From Haliclona indistincta (taxonomy: Eukaryota > Porifera > Demospongiae > Haplosclerida > Chalinidae), in assembly GCA_964017065.1 (NCBI GenBank), contig OZ024788.1, positions 9,898,047 through 9,962,046 of the forward strand: a stretch of DNA of 64,000 nt. The letters run 5' to 3'. The notes below the pieces were generated by a model, which saw only the letters and a list, made by a program, of their open reading frames with translations, had not been told where the DNA came from and did not search any database. Of this stretch, positions 42,708 to 51,829 are shown piece by piece. The number at the start of each line of letters is the position of its first letter. Position 1 is the first letter of the stretch. Position numbers and translations under genes: made by a program.

Positions 42708-43478
42708 GGTGGTCGATATAATGTCCCTGCATGGGTTCTATCCTCCTCAAGGCTACTATCATTCCTATCCAATGCCTCCTCCTGGCCACCACAGACCACC
42801 ACGAGTTGTCTACGTCATGAATATTGTGCAGTAGGAAATGTCAGGGTCTAGTCTAGGCTCACAGAGCTCACACCATCGCTATCAACTAATGAGATACCCC
42901 CCTCCTATGCCACCTGGGCACCCCATGCATGGCACCATACCCTGGACCTCACTACCCCTATCACCCAGCCATGGTGGCTCAATACTAGTGGCAAGGAAGG
43001 CCCTATACAGTGAGTGAGGGATGGAAAGCAAGAGGGGGAGGAAGAGTGTGAGAACGTTTAGTGAAATTGTTGTCTTGTCTACAGCAACCCAAGCCAAAGT
43101 CCACTGAGGACAGGATGCATATGGATGCACTGAGAAGGGGAGGCCACCCTCCATGGGTACCCCCTGGATTCCCTCCTCCTCAAGCTTACAGGAAGGGACG
43201 TCACCAGCAAATGCACAGAGAGGTACCATACAGGGTTCTTTATACTTCATCCATACACTTGTACCTACTACAATGGAGCAGTCTGTAACAGTCACCAACA
43301 GTAGTGGTATAAAGAAAGTATTTATCTCGTATAAAAATGCAGTGTTCCTGTTTGTACATAATTTTTGTTCTCCAGCCACGCTCTCATCATAAAGGACCAC
43401 CTTCCACTGGCAGTGGACCAGGCAGTGCTACCCACCTGGAGCAACATCCTCTACGCACCACCAGACACAGATCTAGAG
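27829..43478 (+). CDS. Espin-like ankyrin-repeat protein, long gene with nested 7TM genes
   Basis: Exons with consistent phases: 27829-28137, 28459-28552, 28612-28713, 29218-29322, 29381-29502, 29640-29718, 29770-29945, 30330-30748, 30852-30927, 31448-31557, 42414-42568, then 42709-about 43013, 43085-43222 and 43376-43478. Exons 1-8 give about nine ankyrin repeats (for example DTPLHTAARVG, GNLPIHFAAAGG, ATPAHDAAEFG). Order and wording resemble the N-terminal repeats of vertebrate espins, which bind class III myosins and bundle actin through other domains. A basic SR-like stretch and a Ser- and Pro/Gly/Tyr-rich tail follow. No WH2 motif was seen. The exon at 42709 leaves the Pro-rich frame after NVP (probable 1-base insertion near 42729), and a second shift lies near 42935, so the 3' end is damaged or misassembled. 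Intron 10 is 10.9 kb. Confidence 0.75.
28735..28873 (+). repeat. (CT)n tract in intron 3
   Basis: Dinucleotide CT run with a CCCT-rich leader. The frames across it are artefacts. Confidence 0.95.
29024..29160 (+). repeat. (CT)n and (CACT)n tract in intron 3
   Basis: CT run to about 29110, followed by ACTC tetranucleotides. Confidence 0.95.
29540..29635 (+). repeat. (CACT)n/(CT)n tract in intron 5
   Basis: CT run, ACTC tetranucleotides, then CT immediately before the exon 6 acceptor, where it supplies the polypyrimidine tract. Confidence 0.9.
31130..31445 (+). repeat. GTGTTGTGTGATGGTGCTCT-type minisatellite in intron 9
   Basis: About 14 imperfect units of 21-23 bases ending at the exon 10 acceptor. 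The complementary His/Pro/Thr-rich frame is an artefact. Confidence 0.9.
31558..33401. other. Intron 10, left part, no gene seen
   Basis: 1.8 kb between exon 10 and the first nested gene. It contains a small perfect 15-nt inverted repeat (32147-32161 with 32204-32218). No supported coding sequence. Confidence 0.6.
32147..32218. repeat. 72-bp hairpin
   Basis: TAACGATATTCATAG pairs perfectly with CTATGAATATCGTTA across a 42-base loop. Confidence 0.75.
33402..34256 (-). CDS. Seven-transmembrane receptor-like protein 1 (nested)
   Basis: Single-exon frame from ATG at 34256 (MDLSKDD), 284 residues. Seven hydrophobic segments can be placed, near residues 11-34, 45-68, 85-108, 118-140, 160-182, 200-222 and 235-258. 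The loop after TM2 has the family motif LQQPxxPLYxxxxxxxxK. Topology suggests a GPCR-like membrane protein. No DRY or NPxxY motif is visible, so no class is assigned. It is the most divergent family member, antisense inside intron 10 of the espin-like gene. A TATAAAA (complement of 34312-34318) lies about 60 bases upstream. Confidence 0.7.
   Translation of the reverse strand: MDLSKDDVKYFKTFVVPLVMLCCYSIIIIPYCAAKILANKTINKSAQFLLANFMITETFKAMTSALFYWLQQPSYPLYQDNLDDRLKVNLITFEVTQMVLATCMIAINIIIWLKYGRDLKWATVIFTIVAPTLITSAITIAIIDEQANIRTLHTREDLLERHACVRAWLFVLMFQLAQSTSMIVITKLVTLDDNAAIRKAVNKALLHLFAASVMSFTVSLLPVIDPALRLENEKIPDIVAYLIVIPAFTTPFVTTILVKPAYSNVESIKPSISYPKSVTCRIAE
34257..35190. other. Upstream region of 7TM-1, duplicated at about 35690-36450
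   Basis: Blocks such as CACACTAGCTCACATGTTCT, GTTTGATGTCAGGATCACAA and GTGACGTCACAC occur here and again at 35720-36400, about 1.3 kb apart. A short 7TM remnant (plus strand, near 34855-34900) lies within. Confidence 0.7.
34850..35700. pseudogene. Rearranged 7TM relics
   Basis: On the plus strand, a TM4 piece (TTAITIAIIDEQANIR, 35360-35415) is joined directly to an N-terminal piece (DVKYFKTFVVPLVMLC onward, to about 35575), although in the gene TM4 follows the N-terminus. From about 35577 to 35690 the homology switches to the opposite orientation, ending in a minus-strand MDDLSKDD start. An inversion within a tandem duplicate explains this. No functional product is expected. Confidence 0.75.
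36740..37537 (-). CDS. Seven-transmembrane receptor-like protein 2 (nested)
   Basis: Single-exon 265-residue frame from ATG at 37537 (MDDAIAL). It has seven predicted membrane segments and the conserved LQQPGHPLYREDI loop after TM2. The extracellular-side loop before TM5 holds cysteines (CNMYSQC) that may pair. The end YKI matches 7TM-5. It is closely related to 7TM-3, -4 and -5, so it arose by recent tandem duplication. Ligand and signalling are unknown. Promoter elements lie at 37587-37639. Confidence 0.75.
   Translation of the reverse strand: MDDAIALTAMIFFYAVVVFPLAVHKIMIIFGTDTTIRFILVSFISVETCNAAVCALSYYLQQPGHPLYREDINTRVKYSILTVYATQLIRLAVTFPCIFLENKELVHDVVLIPSIRSSVVTTGSFVSYLGLDWYLNMPEFDYRECNMYSQCRDNITLFIPIWMVLLFAPLIYRAISILIIVLEGTDEDTKSKSIVIPIVLGCLIMTAAWIYTVNALFVLNPFIRDNKNLSPSVISSLLFVLALTIPAVATLTLKIVSVTRKKYKI
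37587..37639 (-). promoter_or_regulatory. TATA and CRE sites of 7TM-2
   Basis: The complement of 37587-37597 reads TATATAAATAA, 50-60 bases upstream of the ATG. TGACGTCA (37632-37639) is a perfect cAMP-response element. The same layout recurs before 7TM-3 (39245-39252) and in altered form before 7TM-4 (TTACGTCA, 40426-40433) and 7TM-5 (TGAAGTCA, 41990-41997). Confidence 0.55.
37640..38437. other. Spacer between 7TM-2 and 7TM-3
   Basis: Repeated spacer; the segment near 37660-37960 recurs at 40450-40760 and 42010-42340. It contains a 30-base tract (37698-37727) also found in an exon of the host gene at 42802-42831. No gene. Confidence 0.65.
38438..39145 (-). CDS. Seven-transmembrane receptor-like protein 3 (nested)
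   Basis: Single-exon 235-residue frame from ATG at 39145. Homologous to 7TM-2 and 7TM-5, but about 20 residues are missing between TM4 and TM5, including the Cys-containing loop, in frame. All seven hydrophobic segments are still recognisable. It has a perfect CRE at 39245-39252. It may be functional with a shortened loop, or on the way to decay. Confidence 0.65.
   Translation of the reverse strand: MDGVIIALAAMIFFYAVLFLSFAVHKRMSTDTTIRFVLVILISVEACNAAVCPLSYYLQQPGHPLYREDINGRVKYSILTIYATQLLRLVITLPCFFLKDKELINEVVYLPLYISSLITNVPFVSFLGLNVTLFIPIGLLTLLIYMALSIVVFVKDTLEDAQYPKLIIPVVVGLFIMSAAWAFTVNTLSVLNHFIRTQKNSSPNVYISSFLIVLVLTIPAVATLMLKMASVRRKI
39245..39252. promoter_or_regulatory. CRE upstream of 7TM-3
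   Basis: TGACGTCA, 100 bases upstream of the start codon, at the same position as the site upstream of 7TM-2. Confidence 0.5.
39600..40335 (-). pseudogene. Seven-transmembrane receptor-like protein 4, frameshifted
   Basis: The ATG at 40335 starts a frame homologous to 7TM-5, but the frame is lost after the FKNK stretch near 40020, continues in a second frame to about 39830 and in a third to the stop at 39600. There is also a short in-frame loss in TM2. At least two indels would be needed to rejoin it. The CRE is altered (TTACGTCA). Confidence 0.8.
40337..41115. other. Spacer between 7TM-4 and 7TM-5
   Basis: Duplicated spacer sequence, including GACGTCAC near 40880. No gene is supported. Confidence 0.6.
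41116..41895 (-). CDS. Seven-transmembrane receptor-like protein 5 (nested)
   Basis: Single-exon 259-residue frame from ATG at 41895 (MDGAIAL). It has seven hydrophobic segments, the LQQPGHPLHREDI loop, cysteines in CIQC before TM5 and the C-terminal YKI. It is intact. The upstream CRE has one change (TGAAGTCA, 41990-41997); a TATA-like TATATAAACAAG complement lies near 41944-41955. Function unknown; GPCR-like topology only. Confidence 0.75.
   Translation of the reverse strand: MDGAIALTAMIFFYAVVVLPLAVHKRMIIFGTDKTILFILVSFISVETCNAAVCALSYYLQQPGHPLHREDINAGLKYSILSIINATQLIRIAVTFSCVFLKNKELVKEMVFLPLTISSVTTTASFVSFLVLDWYFDHRECIQCRANMTLFLPFWVVLLLTPLLYTALSIVLIVKDSIDEDDKSSKSIVIPIVLGCLIMTGAWSFTVNALYVLNPFTRDPKNSSPNVIGSLLLALALTIPAIATLVLKIVSVSRQKYKI
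41896..42413. other. 7TM-5 upstream region and end of host intron 10
   Basis: Repeated 7TM spacer followed by the polypyrimidine and TTTTTCCAG acceptor used by the espin-like exon at 42414. Confidence 0.65.
42580..42706 (+). repeat. (CACT)n/(CACC)n and (CT)n intron repeats
   Basis: Simple repeats between the exons at 42414 and 42709. Confidence 0.9.
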
Positions 43479-43603
43479 GTGAAGTACTAGTGATGACATT
43501 TTTATAAAATCCACACCATAATAATGCTACAATGTGGGTGGGGCTTCTCGTATATAAACTAGATTCACTCAATTGTGACTGCCCAAGCAAAAACCGGTCT
43601 TAT

Positions 43604-44497
43604 GTTAAAAACATTTTTTTGACTCTCTATTCTCAGTTTAGCTACCTTGCAAGGTCTCCTCCACACACTCACTATAACACACTCTTGTGTCAGCAATGAA
43701 TACACTATACAGGTAACCTGAAGATGGTTCAGTGGATTGTAGAGAACTTTGGTACTATTGGTCATATTGCTGACGGCAAGGGGAACCTGCCAATACACTT
43801 TGCAGCAGCTGGAGGTAGACTCCCCACCTTTCTCCCTCTCCCTTGCTCCCTCCCCTCTCTCACCCCTCCCTCCCCCTCTGTTCTTTCTCCCTGACTCCCT
43901 CAGTGATGCACTCACTCGCTTTCCATTCATTTACTCAATCATTTTTCATCTCTCTTCAGGGTCGATAAGCATTATTAAGTACCTAGTCCAGCAGTACGGT
44001 AAAGAGTACGCTGAGAAAAGGGACAAATCTCAAACTGCCCCAGTCTACTATGCTGCTCAAGATGGTCAGTTCTTCAACCCTCTCTGTCACTTTAAATTTG
44101 GAGAAAATTTGTGTTGTAGAAGGCACGCTCCAAGCTCATGACACTGGATCAGTTTAATCTGCAGGACATTATCCAGAAAACTGTTGAAAAAGCCGAGGCA
44201 GATGCTCAAGAACATGGTGAAACCATTATCACCACAGCTGGCGAGAACTGCTTGTTTTACACAAACCCTTATGTTCTCCATCAGTCGCCAGTTAACAATT
44301 CCAATAAAATCGTTCGTAGAAGTTTCGTTCGATTGTTGTATACTGTTGATGAGCGTGATCGTATTGGAGACACCGTTAGTCCTGTTATCGGACCGTGCTA
44401 TCCTTTCAAAATCAAGACAATCACTGATATTTTAAAACTACCAAGTGACATACAAGTGTCTTATCAAACTGACGTAACAAAATATCCCACAGTGTGA
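43604..44497 (+). pseudogene. Ankyrin exon fragment joined to oxygenase 3' part (copy 2)
   Basis: Begins inside ankyrin exon 2 (to 43651), keeps exon 3 (43713-43814) and exon 4 (43960-44064), then at 44119/44120 the ankyrin intron acceptor TGTTGTAG is joined directly to oxygenase sequence AAGGCACGC. Splicing from exon 4 would enter the oxygenase out of frame and stop after 12 codons. The oxygenase part lacks the HxD motif, which lies upstream of the breakpoint, but keeps the distal His and Arg. No promoter or first exon is present. Confidence 0.85.
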
Positions 44498-45349
44498 TAC
44501 TATGATTTATTTCAATTTGTTCCTTGTTGTATAAATGACAAAATCAATCAATCAGTGGTTTATATCATCCATATCAGTGAGTGGTTTATATATATTTTGC
44601 AAATTTAAAAAACATTATCACATAATTCGAAGAGTTTACTACCTAAGAGTATGACATATCCGTTAGCTGGTGTTAGGCATTTCTATGTCACAAGTTTACA
44701 TACAGAGAGGATATAATTACTGTAGTTATGAATTCCATTACAAAACAGTGAATATCATTACAAAAAATGAATTCATTGCTATTGGAGTCAGTATAGCCAC
44801 TAATGTTGCTGAGTGAACTTGTTATGTGACCTAGTCACCATAATCATACCCAATGCCCTCTAACAGAGTATATTCACGGTTGCTTCTTAGGTAATGAACT
44901 CTTGATAATGCTGAACTTTTTAATTTGTATCTAGTATCCTGTACATGTAGTATTTACAACTTGAGTAGAAACTAAAATGCTTGTGCATACAACCACACTC
45001 TTGCTTTTGTGATCAATTTGACCTTTTCATACTGAGCTCCAAGATGCTGTGCCTGATGGTAATCTAAAGCTTGTCATGCATACTTTATTTAGCATGACAT
45101 GTACAGTATAACAGATTGAAGATTGTGCATGTAAGATGCAATCAATGCATGGTACTTGCCTTAACTAGGAGAAACTGCTAGGGTGTCCAATTAAAATGAG
45201 CGATGCCATTGTTGTGATGGCTGCATCATTACTGTAGTATATCACTAACACATTAGTATGTCAACACAATGTGTAGTTCATTTCAGTATACATGTACTGG
45301 TGCTTATTATAGCAAGATAGCTGTTAAAGATTGATCATTGTACTATAGG
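44498..45349. other. Module 3' flank after oxygenase copy 2
   Basis: Matches 2900-3540 and 10766-11510. No gene. Confidence 0.7.
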
Positions 45350-45825
45350 AAGCCTTATTTTCAAAGGCACCGCCAGTGGTATATTTCAGATATACCATGG
45401 AAAGTCACATGATTTCCTGTGGAATAACTAGATATTCCACGGTTTATCATGTGATTTCCTGTGGTATATCTGGATATTCCACGGGAAGTCACATGACTCC
45501 CACTGGGCAAAAAAGATCATAGAAATGATCTACCTTCCAGAGAGAAAAATAGAAAGGGGTGAGAGTTGCGAGTCAACCTCACCAGTAAACTATAAAGAGT
45601 GTGCAAGCCGCCCTTATTTATCCTATAGAAACCTACAGACATCAGTGGGCATTGTGGTTGCCATGATACAAGTCAGTTATACCATGCCTACCTGTGGTGT
45701 ATCATGAATACACTCAGCAATAACCATTAATCCCCCCCCCCCCCCCCCCCGGGCTACGCCCTCGGGATTAATAGTTATTGCTTCGTGTATTCATGATACA
45801 CCACGGGTAGGCATGGTATAACATA
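45350..45825. mobile_element. Foldback insertion with poly-C centre
   Basis: Absent from the paralogous flank near 11510-11530. The right part is a palindrome: GTTATACCATGCCTACC near 45676 pairs with GGTAGGCATGGTATAAC near 45808-45824, with further pairing inside (GTGTATCATGAATACAC, AATAACCATTAATC) around a run of about 20 C. The left part has repeats of TCACATGATTTCCTGTGG. Exact ends are uncertain. Confidence 0.65.
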
Positions 45826-46507
45826 TAGAAACTGAATCATGACTGTTGTTGTAAATACTACTGATTGATAAACATGTTGATTTTAAGGAAAGTCCCAGTC
45901 ATACTATTAGTTCTGCTACTCAGGTCCAAATTAATACTCTTATCGTGCTAACAATCACTGATCAAGACTTTGAATATTATATCAAAAGACAATGACAACT
46001 ACAAGATGTAACTCGTATAACAAGTCAGCGAAGTTGGCTATAATAGTAGCTCAGCTAGTGCTCATAGTAATTTTTTCAACACAAATTCAATAGTAGTAGT
46101 TACTCTAGTGTCTTCTCTTGCTTTTAAAAACCTTCAACAGTTATATTTGTTCCACTGAGTTTCAAATATCAGAGTTAAATGCTTTCAAAGATGTACCAGT
46201 ATGTTTCTGAAAATCTCCTGTTCCATGCATGCCCAATTAATGCACCTCACGTAAGCTATCAATCGATAGTATACAACTGAAACTTGTTCTAGTATCTTAG
46301 CGATGTTGATATTTCTCAGCTAAATAAATTAAAAAATTCTGTAGATGTCACAAAATGATGTTTTCTACTTCTAAAAATATTGGAAAACTGTCTTGCAAAA
46401 GAATATTGTAGGTGTTAATTGGTGGTGTAATTCTCAATAAATGTGTGTTGTATACAAGCTACTTATAAGCACGTAAAAATAAATCATCATTATTTTAATC
46501 TTGTATT
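45826..46507. other. NLR5 3' flank
   Basis: Shared with the NLR1 flank at 3540-4720 without its two insertions; it serves as the empty-site reference for them. Confidence 0.7.
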
Positions 46508-49500
46508 TCAATGAAACTCAATGTCAATAGGAGGTAATCCCCTCTCTTTTCTTGCTTTTTGCAAATCACCAACAGCAACATCAGCGGCCCGGTTGTACGA
46601 AATACACATTATTTTCAATGTGGTGTTAAACTTGAGTGCTGAAAGAATGATGTCAGTTCGATTAACGTTAGCACGAGAGATATCAATTGTTTCCAGTGAC
46701 TTATTTGTTTGCAGTGTCATTGCAATGCATTCAGCATCATCTTTCGAAATTTCTCTACCACGAAGGACTAAGTGAAGTAGAGTTGTGTTGTGTTTGAGTA
46801 CAGAAAAGACGAGTGAGACAACACGATTAGCTGGTAAAGTGTCTCTACATGACAGATCAAGATGTGTAAGTGACTTGTTCACTTGAAGCATTTTAGTTAG
46901 ACTCCTAGCAGTATCTTGATTAGTAGCGGTTAAACGTGTCCTACCAAGATTTAGGTAGACCAGAGCCCTATTGTGTTGAAGACATTCGAAAATATTTTGA
47001 AATCCGGTGTCCGACAATGCTTCGTTTCCTGAAAGATTGAGATGTGTAAGTGAATCGTTTTCTTGACATAAAGTTGTGAGAGCTGTCAAAGTGTCCGGAT
47101 TCGTAATTGTAACATCGCAATAGCCTAGATTCAGGTTGATTAGAGCAGTATTGCGTTGAAGTCCTTTAAAGACACAAAAAGCGCCGAAGTCGGAGAAATT
47201 TTCTAAGTGTGCAAGATTCAGATGTGTAAGTGACTTGTTCACTTGGAGCATTGTAACAAGAGCCTGAGCTGTGTCTGAGTCTGTAACTGCTACACCAGTA
47301 TAGCTAAGATTTAAGTTCACAAGAGTATTATTTTGTTGAAGGCATTTAAAGACACAGCAAGCCCCTGAACCTGAGAATATCTTGAAGTGCGAAAGATTAA
47401 GATGTGTAAGTGACTTGTTCACCTGTAGCATTGCAACAAGAGCCTGAGCTGTTTTCTGATTCGAAAATGTTGCATCAGAATTGCTAAGATTTAAGTGTAC
47501 AAGAGTGCTATTGTGTCGAAGACTTTCAAAGATTAAGCAAGCCATAGAATCAGATGACTGTGAAAGATCCAAATGTGTAAGTGCTTTGTTAATTCGAAGC
47601 ATTTCAGCTAGTGTTTCGTATGATAGATAACAATTTTCGTTTAGCTTCAGACTAACCAGAGTATTATTATGTTGAAGACTTTCAAAGATCCTAGTAAACT
47701 CGCAACTCAACTGTGAAAGATTAAGATGCTTTATCGATTTGTTTTCTTTGATCATTTTAGCGAGAAACCTATCTAATTCTTGCTTATTTGACGGACAATA
47801 ATGGTTTGAGGATATATCAAGTTCTGTTAGTGGTTTGTTTAAGTAAACACACTTAATTGAAACATTTGCATAGTCTTCAACTGTTAGACGGACTTTGGTA
47901 ATTATTGAATTGCTTGTGCACAGCATTTCACCCACAAATTCTTGTAGAAATGTGTGGAGATAAACATCGTTAAATGTTAGTTGACTGATCAAAGGAAATT
48001 TATTAAGGTACACTGCAATACAGTTCATTACTGAGCCAGATGGCCTACGCAACTGCAATGTCAATTTTTCGAACAGAGGACTCTTTGAGAGTTCATTTAG
48101 CAGTAGTTTTATGCAATGATCATCAACGGGATCGGATATTATACCTCTACTACTATGTCCTATACACAATGTCAAAGGAGCATTATTAGTGCTAGATTCC
48201 AGTCCGCATGTGGACAGGAATGAGACAATGAAATAGCCAACTGCAAGAAAATCAACTGGAACAAAAAACTCAATTGAGTTATGTTTAGACATAAAACTAG
48301 TAGGATCAACCAGCTGAGATAGAGACGGCTGCTTTGCTTCATAGAAGCAGTGAAGTAAAGGCACAAATTCTGAAAGGCTAGACCTACCTCTATAATGAGA
48401 AGATATAAATTTTTGTATTTCTGGATTGTCTAATTTTGTGAAGCCACAATAGTACTGAAGCATGGCTTGAAAACGAGCACTTTGAAAAAGCTCCTTAAAA
48501 ACCTTTAGCTGTTCACTAGAGTCCATCTGTGAAATATGGTAAGCAGCAAGAAGCTCTTGAATTGAGAGATGAAGAAAGTTGTACGAAAGTGATTTACCGT
48601 AAAGTGCAAGCCCCTCGATTGTCTGAAGAAGCCCTAAAGATGGAAGATTTGTGGGCAAGTAAGATTTCTGCAAGTCTTTCATATAGAAAATAATTTTTTC
48701 TTGCATTATTCCATTGTATGCTAACAAGCTAAGGTTGTTTAGTTTAGACTTAAGGTCATCAGAAAGATCACTGAATGAGGATAGTTCTGGTAAAACCATG
48801 TCGGTTTCGTGTGTCTCACATTCTCGGACTATGCAGCAGAGTACGAAAGAGCAGAATAGCTCATGGCGTGTGGTAGGTAGAACACCCCTCATTGTCAGAA
48901 ATATGTGCACCAGTATTGCTGAATGAAGAGGTATATAGCAGTATCCTTCTATAACTGGGTGTACTTCAAGATGTTGAACGAGTTGCTGGATTTGAGTTCT
49001 GTTGCCATCCAAAGCTTTCTCAATGAACTCACGGATCTGTTTGCGAGTAAAACCAAGTATTTCCACTCGTCGATCGGCTATGTGGAGAAGGTTTCCTGTG
49101 GAAACTGGTCGAGAGGTGATTAGTACAGTACTTTGATGAAGAGAGAGCTTGTGTGGCTGTCGAAGTATGGTGGAGACAAGCGAGCTTTTCATCTTATTTG
49201 GTGGAAATTCATCCCATCCATCGAAAATGAACAAAACATTCATTCCATCATTAGCTTGTAGTTGAGAAGCGGTGCTTTGAGACATTTCTGTACTACGAGC
49301 TGGTATAATGTCAGCTAAGGTGATAGCATTCTGGATCGTTTCGTCGCGCAAGTAAGCAAGTATTACTAAATCAAACTTTGCTAACCAGGAAGCACCTTGT
49401 GCCCATTGGTGGCATATGTGGAGAGCAAATGTGCTCTTTCCTAATCCTGGGGCTCCTTCAATAAGACATACTCTACCTGGTGGTGGTGGTGGTGGTAGCA

Positions 49501-50142
49501 CAACTAGTGGTCGGAGTGATGGAAAGAGATCAACTAGGTCAATAGATTCCTTATGACTAAGAATTGTTTCAATCTTTCCTTGCTGTGCTAGTCTGATCAT
49601 TTCCTCCTCTGGTCCTCCGCGTCGTATCTCTTCATTTTTAATCATTGCTATTCGTATGAACTCACATCGTGGGAGGTGGGCCCAATGTTGGGAGGTGTGG
49701 CTTTGGGACATAGACGTGTACAGTTCCTTGAGGTAGGACGCATAAGAGGTGAGTGGATTTTGAGGAAATTGTTTGGGTGAGCAATCTGAGAAATTGAGAC
49801 ATAGTATATCGATCATACACTCATGAAACTAGCTATCTCACCTCCTTCGTCTGATGAGCTGCTATCAGACTCTGTCAGCAGTTTTTGAACTTGCTCTACA
49901 AGATCAGACATTTCACATTCATTGAACGCTCGACACAATCTCTTGTACGTGGCCTTTGTTCCTCGTTTTTTCTTCCACAGCCTCAGCATTCCTGTCTTTT
50001 GCAAGCGTACAGAATTTGGCGCCGATCCTAGAATTTCCTGGTCCTCTGCTTCTGTTAGACCAAGGAATGGTGATATCTCTCTCCATTCTGTAATCCAACG
50101 AGATATTTTAGCCAAATGCTGATCAGTACAAGTCTTGTTCAT
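46508..50142 (-). CDS. NLR5: DEATH-NACHT-LRR protein, longest intact copy
   Basis: Exons 50142-49842 and 49785-46508 join across a 56-nt intron to give 1192 residues. DEATH is at 1-100. NACHT has Walker A GAPGLGKST (a Leu replaces the second Gly of the other copies, nearer the common NLR form), LFIFDGWDEF and ITSRP. The LRR array is the longest in the window, about fourteen repeats, many starting SLTHLNLS. It is more diverged in the middle (LYLPTNLPSLG region and the first LRRs) than NLR1 and NLR2 are from each other. The predicted role is a cytosolic sensor, as for the others. It belongs to the CArG class with the MNKTC start. Confidence 0.9.
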
Positions 50143-50245
50143 AGTGCCAACGGCTGCTGTCACCTTCAGTTGTACGAGCCCTTAGAGGAAGTTTCACAGT
50201 TTTTATAGGGAAGATAATATATTTCCTCTCACACTCAAACACTGC

Positions 50246-50255
50246 CCATATAAGG
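50246..50255. promoter_or_regulatory. CArG-box-like site upstream of NLR5
   Basis: CCATATAAGG, 104 bases upstream of the NLR5 ATG, in a segment homologous to the NLR1 and NLR2 promoters. Confidence 0.4.
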
Positions 50256-50259
50256 AGAA

Positions 50260-51030
50260 AGCTTTGCTATTTTTGATCGCACTAAGAATACGACAGATTC
50301 CTTTGTCACTAAGAGGAGGATTATTAGAATATCAAGTGACTGTAGAGTTTGGTTAGCTCCGTACCACGTAGGTTTAAGTGAAGTAGAGCAGTGTTTTGTT
50401 GAAGCCCTCCAAATATAAATGAAAATACATCAAAACTTCATGCAACAGAGCCAGTAGGTGTAGGATACTCACGTATGATACTTGAGAGATCTAGATGAGT
50501 GAGCGAATTGCTCAATTCAAGCAGTTTAGCAAGAGAAATTGTGTCAGTACGTATTTGCAATACATATTCCACATAGATTTAAGTTGACCAAAGTAGTATT
50601 GTAATGAAGTCCTTGTAAAAATCACAGCAACCTCTTGAGTTTAAGCATATGTTATTCTTCGACTGATCTATTGACTTGTTCACTTGAAGCATTTTAGCGA
50701 GAGAACTAGCAGTGCCTGGATCAGCACAATTTAAACCTGCATTGGCTAAACTTAAACTGACTAGCTTTTTATTGTACCAAAGATGCACCTAGCACTTTCA
50801 TTTAGAAAAGTGTTATTCCATGAAAGATTAAGATGTCAGTTGTGTTTGTTTCAATTCCATGCTACAAAGATTGAGTTTAGTAAGAGAAGAATTTGTCTGT
50901 AATGCTTCTGCAATATGTAACAGACCATCATCTTCACTAGTCAGTCTGCATATGCTACCTTCAAATAACTTAAGTTCACTGAGTACATAAGATTGCTCAA
51001 GAAGAGATGTCATAAGCTTTGCCCATGCTC
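50260..51030 (-). pseudogene. Decayed LRR gene fragments upstream of NLR5
   Basis: Same series as at 8460 and 18030: LLEQSYVLSELKLFEGS near 51005, KLVSLSLANAGLNCADPG near 50770, and the SDKGICRILSAIKN-type end near 50290. Stops and deletions interrupt the frame. Confidence 0.65.
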
Positions 51031-51829
51031 AGTACTGAACAGAAAACTTAACTGCAATGCCATGCAGTTTCCCTGACTCTGACAAAGCACTATAGCTGTG
51101 GGTGGTTATCCAACAGGATACAGTCATACAGAGCTGACTAATATCATTGAACAAAAGGACGATGACAGCTACAAGATGTAACTAACTCATGTAACAGTCA
51201 GCAAAGTTGGCTTATAATAGTAGCTCATCATCTTTAGTGAACATGCATGCAGCTGCTCAGTGCTCTTAGTATTTTTCAACACATATTCAATAGAAGTAGT
51301 TAGCTCTAATGTCTTCTCTTGCTTTTAAAAACCTTCAACAGCAACACAAGTCAACAATTGTATAACTATGCATTATAAATGAGACTATACTCAATAAAAT
51401 GTGCCCCACCTAAGCTCATGAATAGATAACATGCAGTCGATAGGTTGTGTTATATTTGTTCCACTAAGATTCAAATCAGAGTTATATTTGTCGAATGCTT
51501 TTTTAAAGATGTATACCGGTATGTTTCTGAAGAACTCCTGTTACATGCACGACCAATTAATGCACCTCACGTAAGCTTATGAAAGATATCAATCGATAGT
51601 AGGCAGCTGAAACTTGTTCTAGGGTCTAAGCGATGTTGATATTTCTGCCAGATAGATTTAAAAATTCTATAGATGTCACAAATGATGTTTTATACTTCAA
51701 GAAATATTGGAAAACTGTCTTACAAAAGAATACTGAAGGTGTTAATTGGTGGTATAATTCTCAATAAATGTGTGTTAGATACAAGCTACTTATAAGCACG
51801 TAAAAATAAATCATTATCATATTTTAATC
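51031..51829. other. Intergenic flank, no supported gene
   Basis: Matches 19190-20180 in part. LRR-like scraps only. Confidence 0.55.

Noticed and set aside
42882..43400. Minus-strand 172-codon frame
   Set aside because: It is antisense to espin-like exons with good splice sites and has no recognisable domain.
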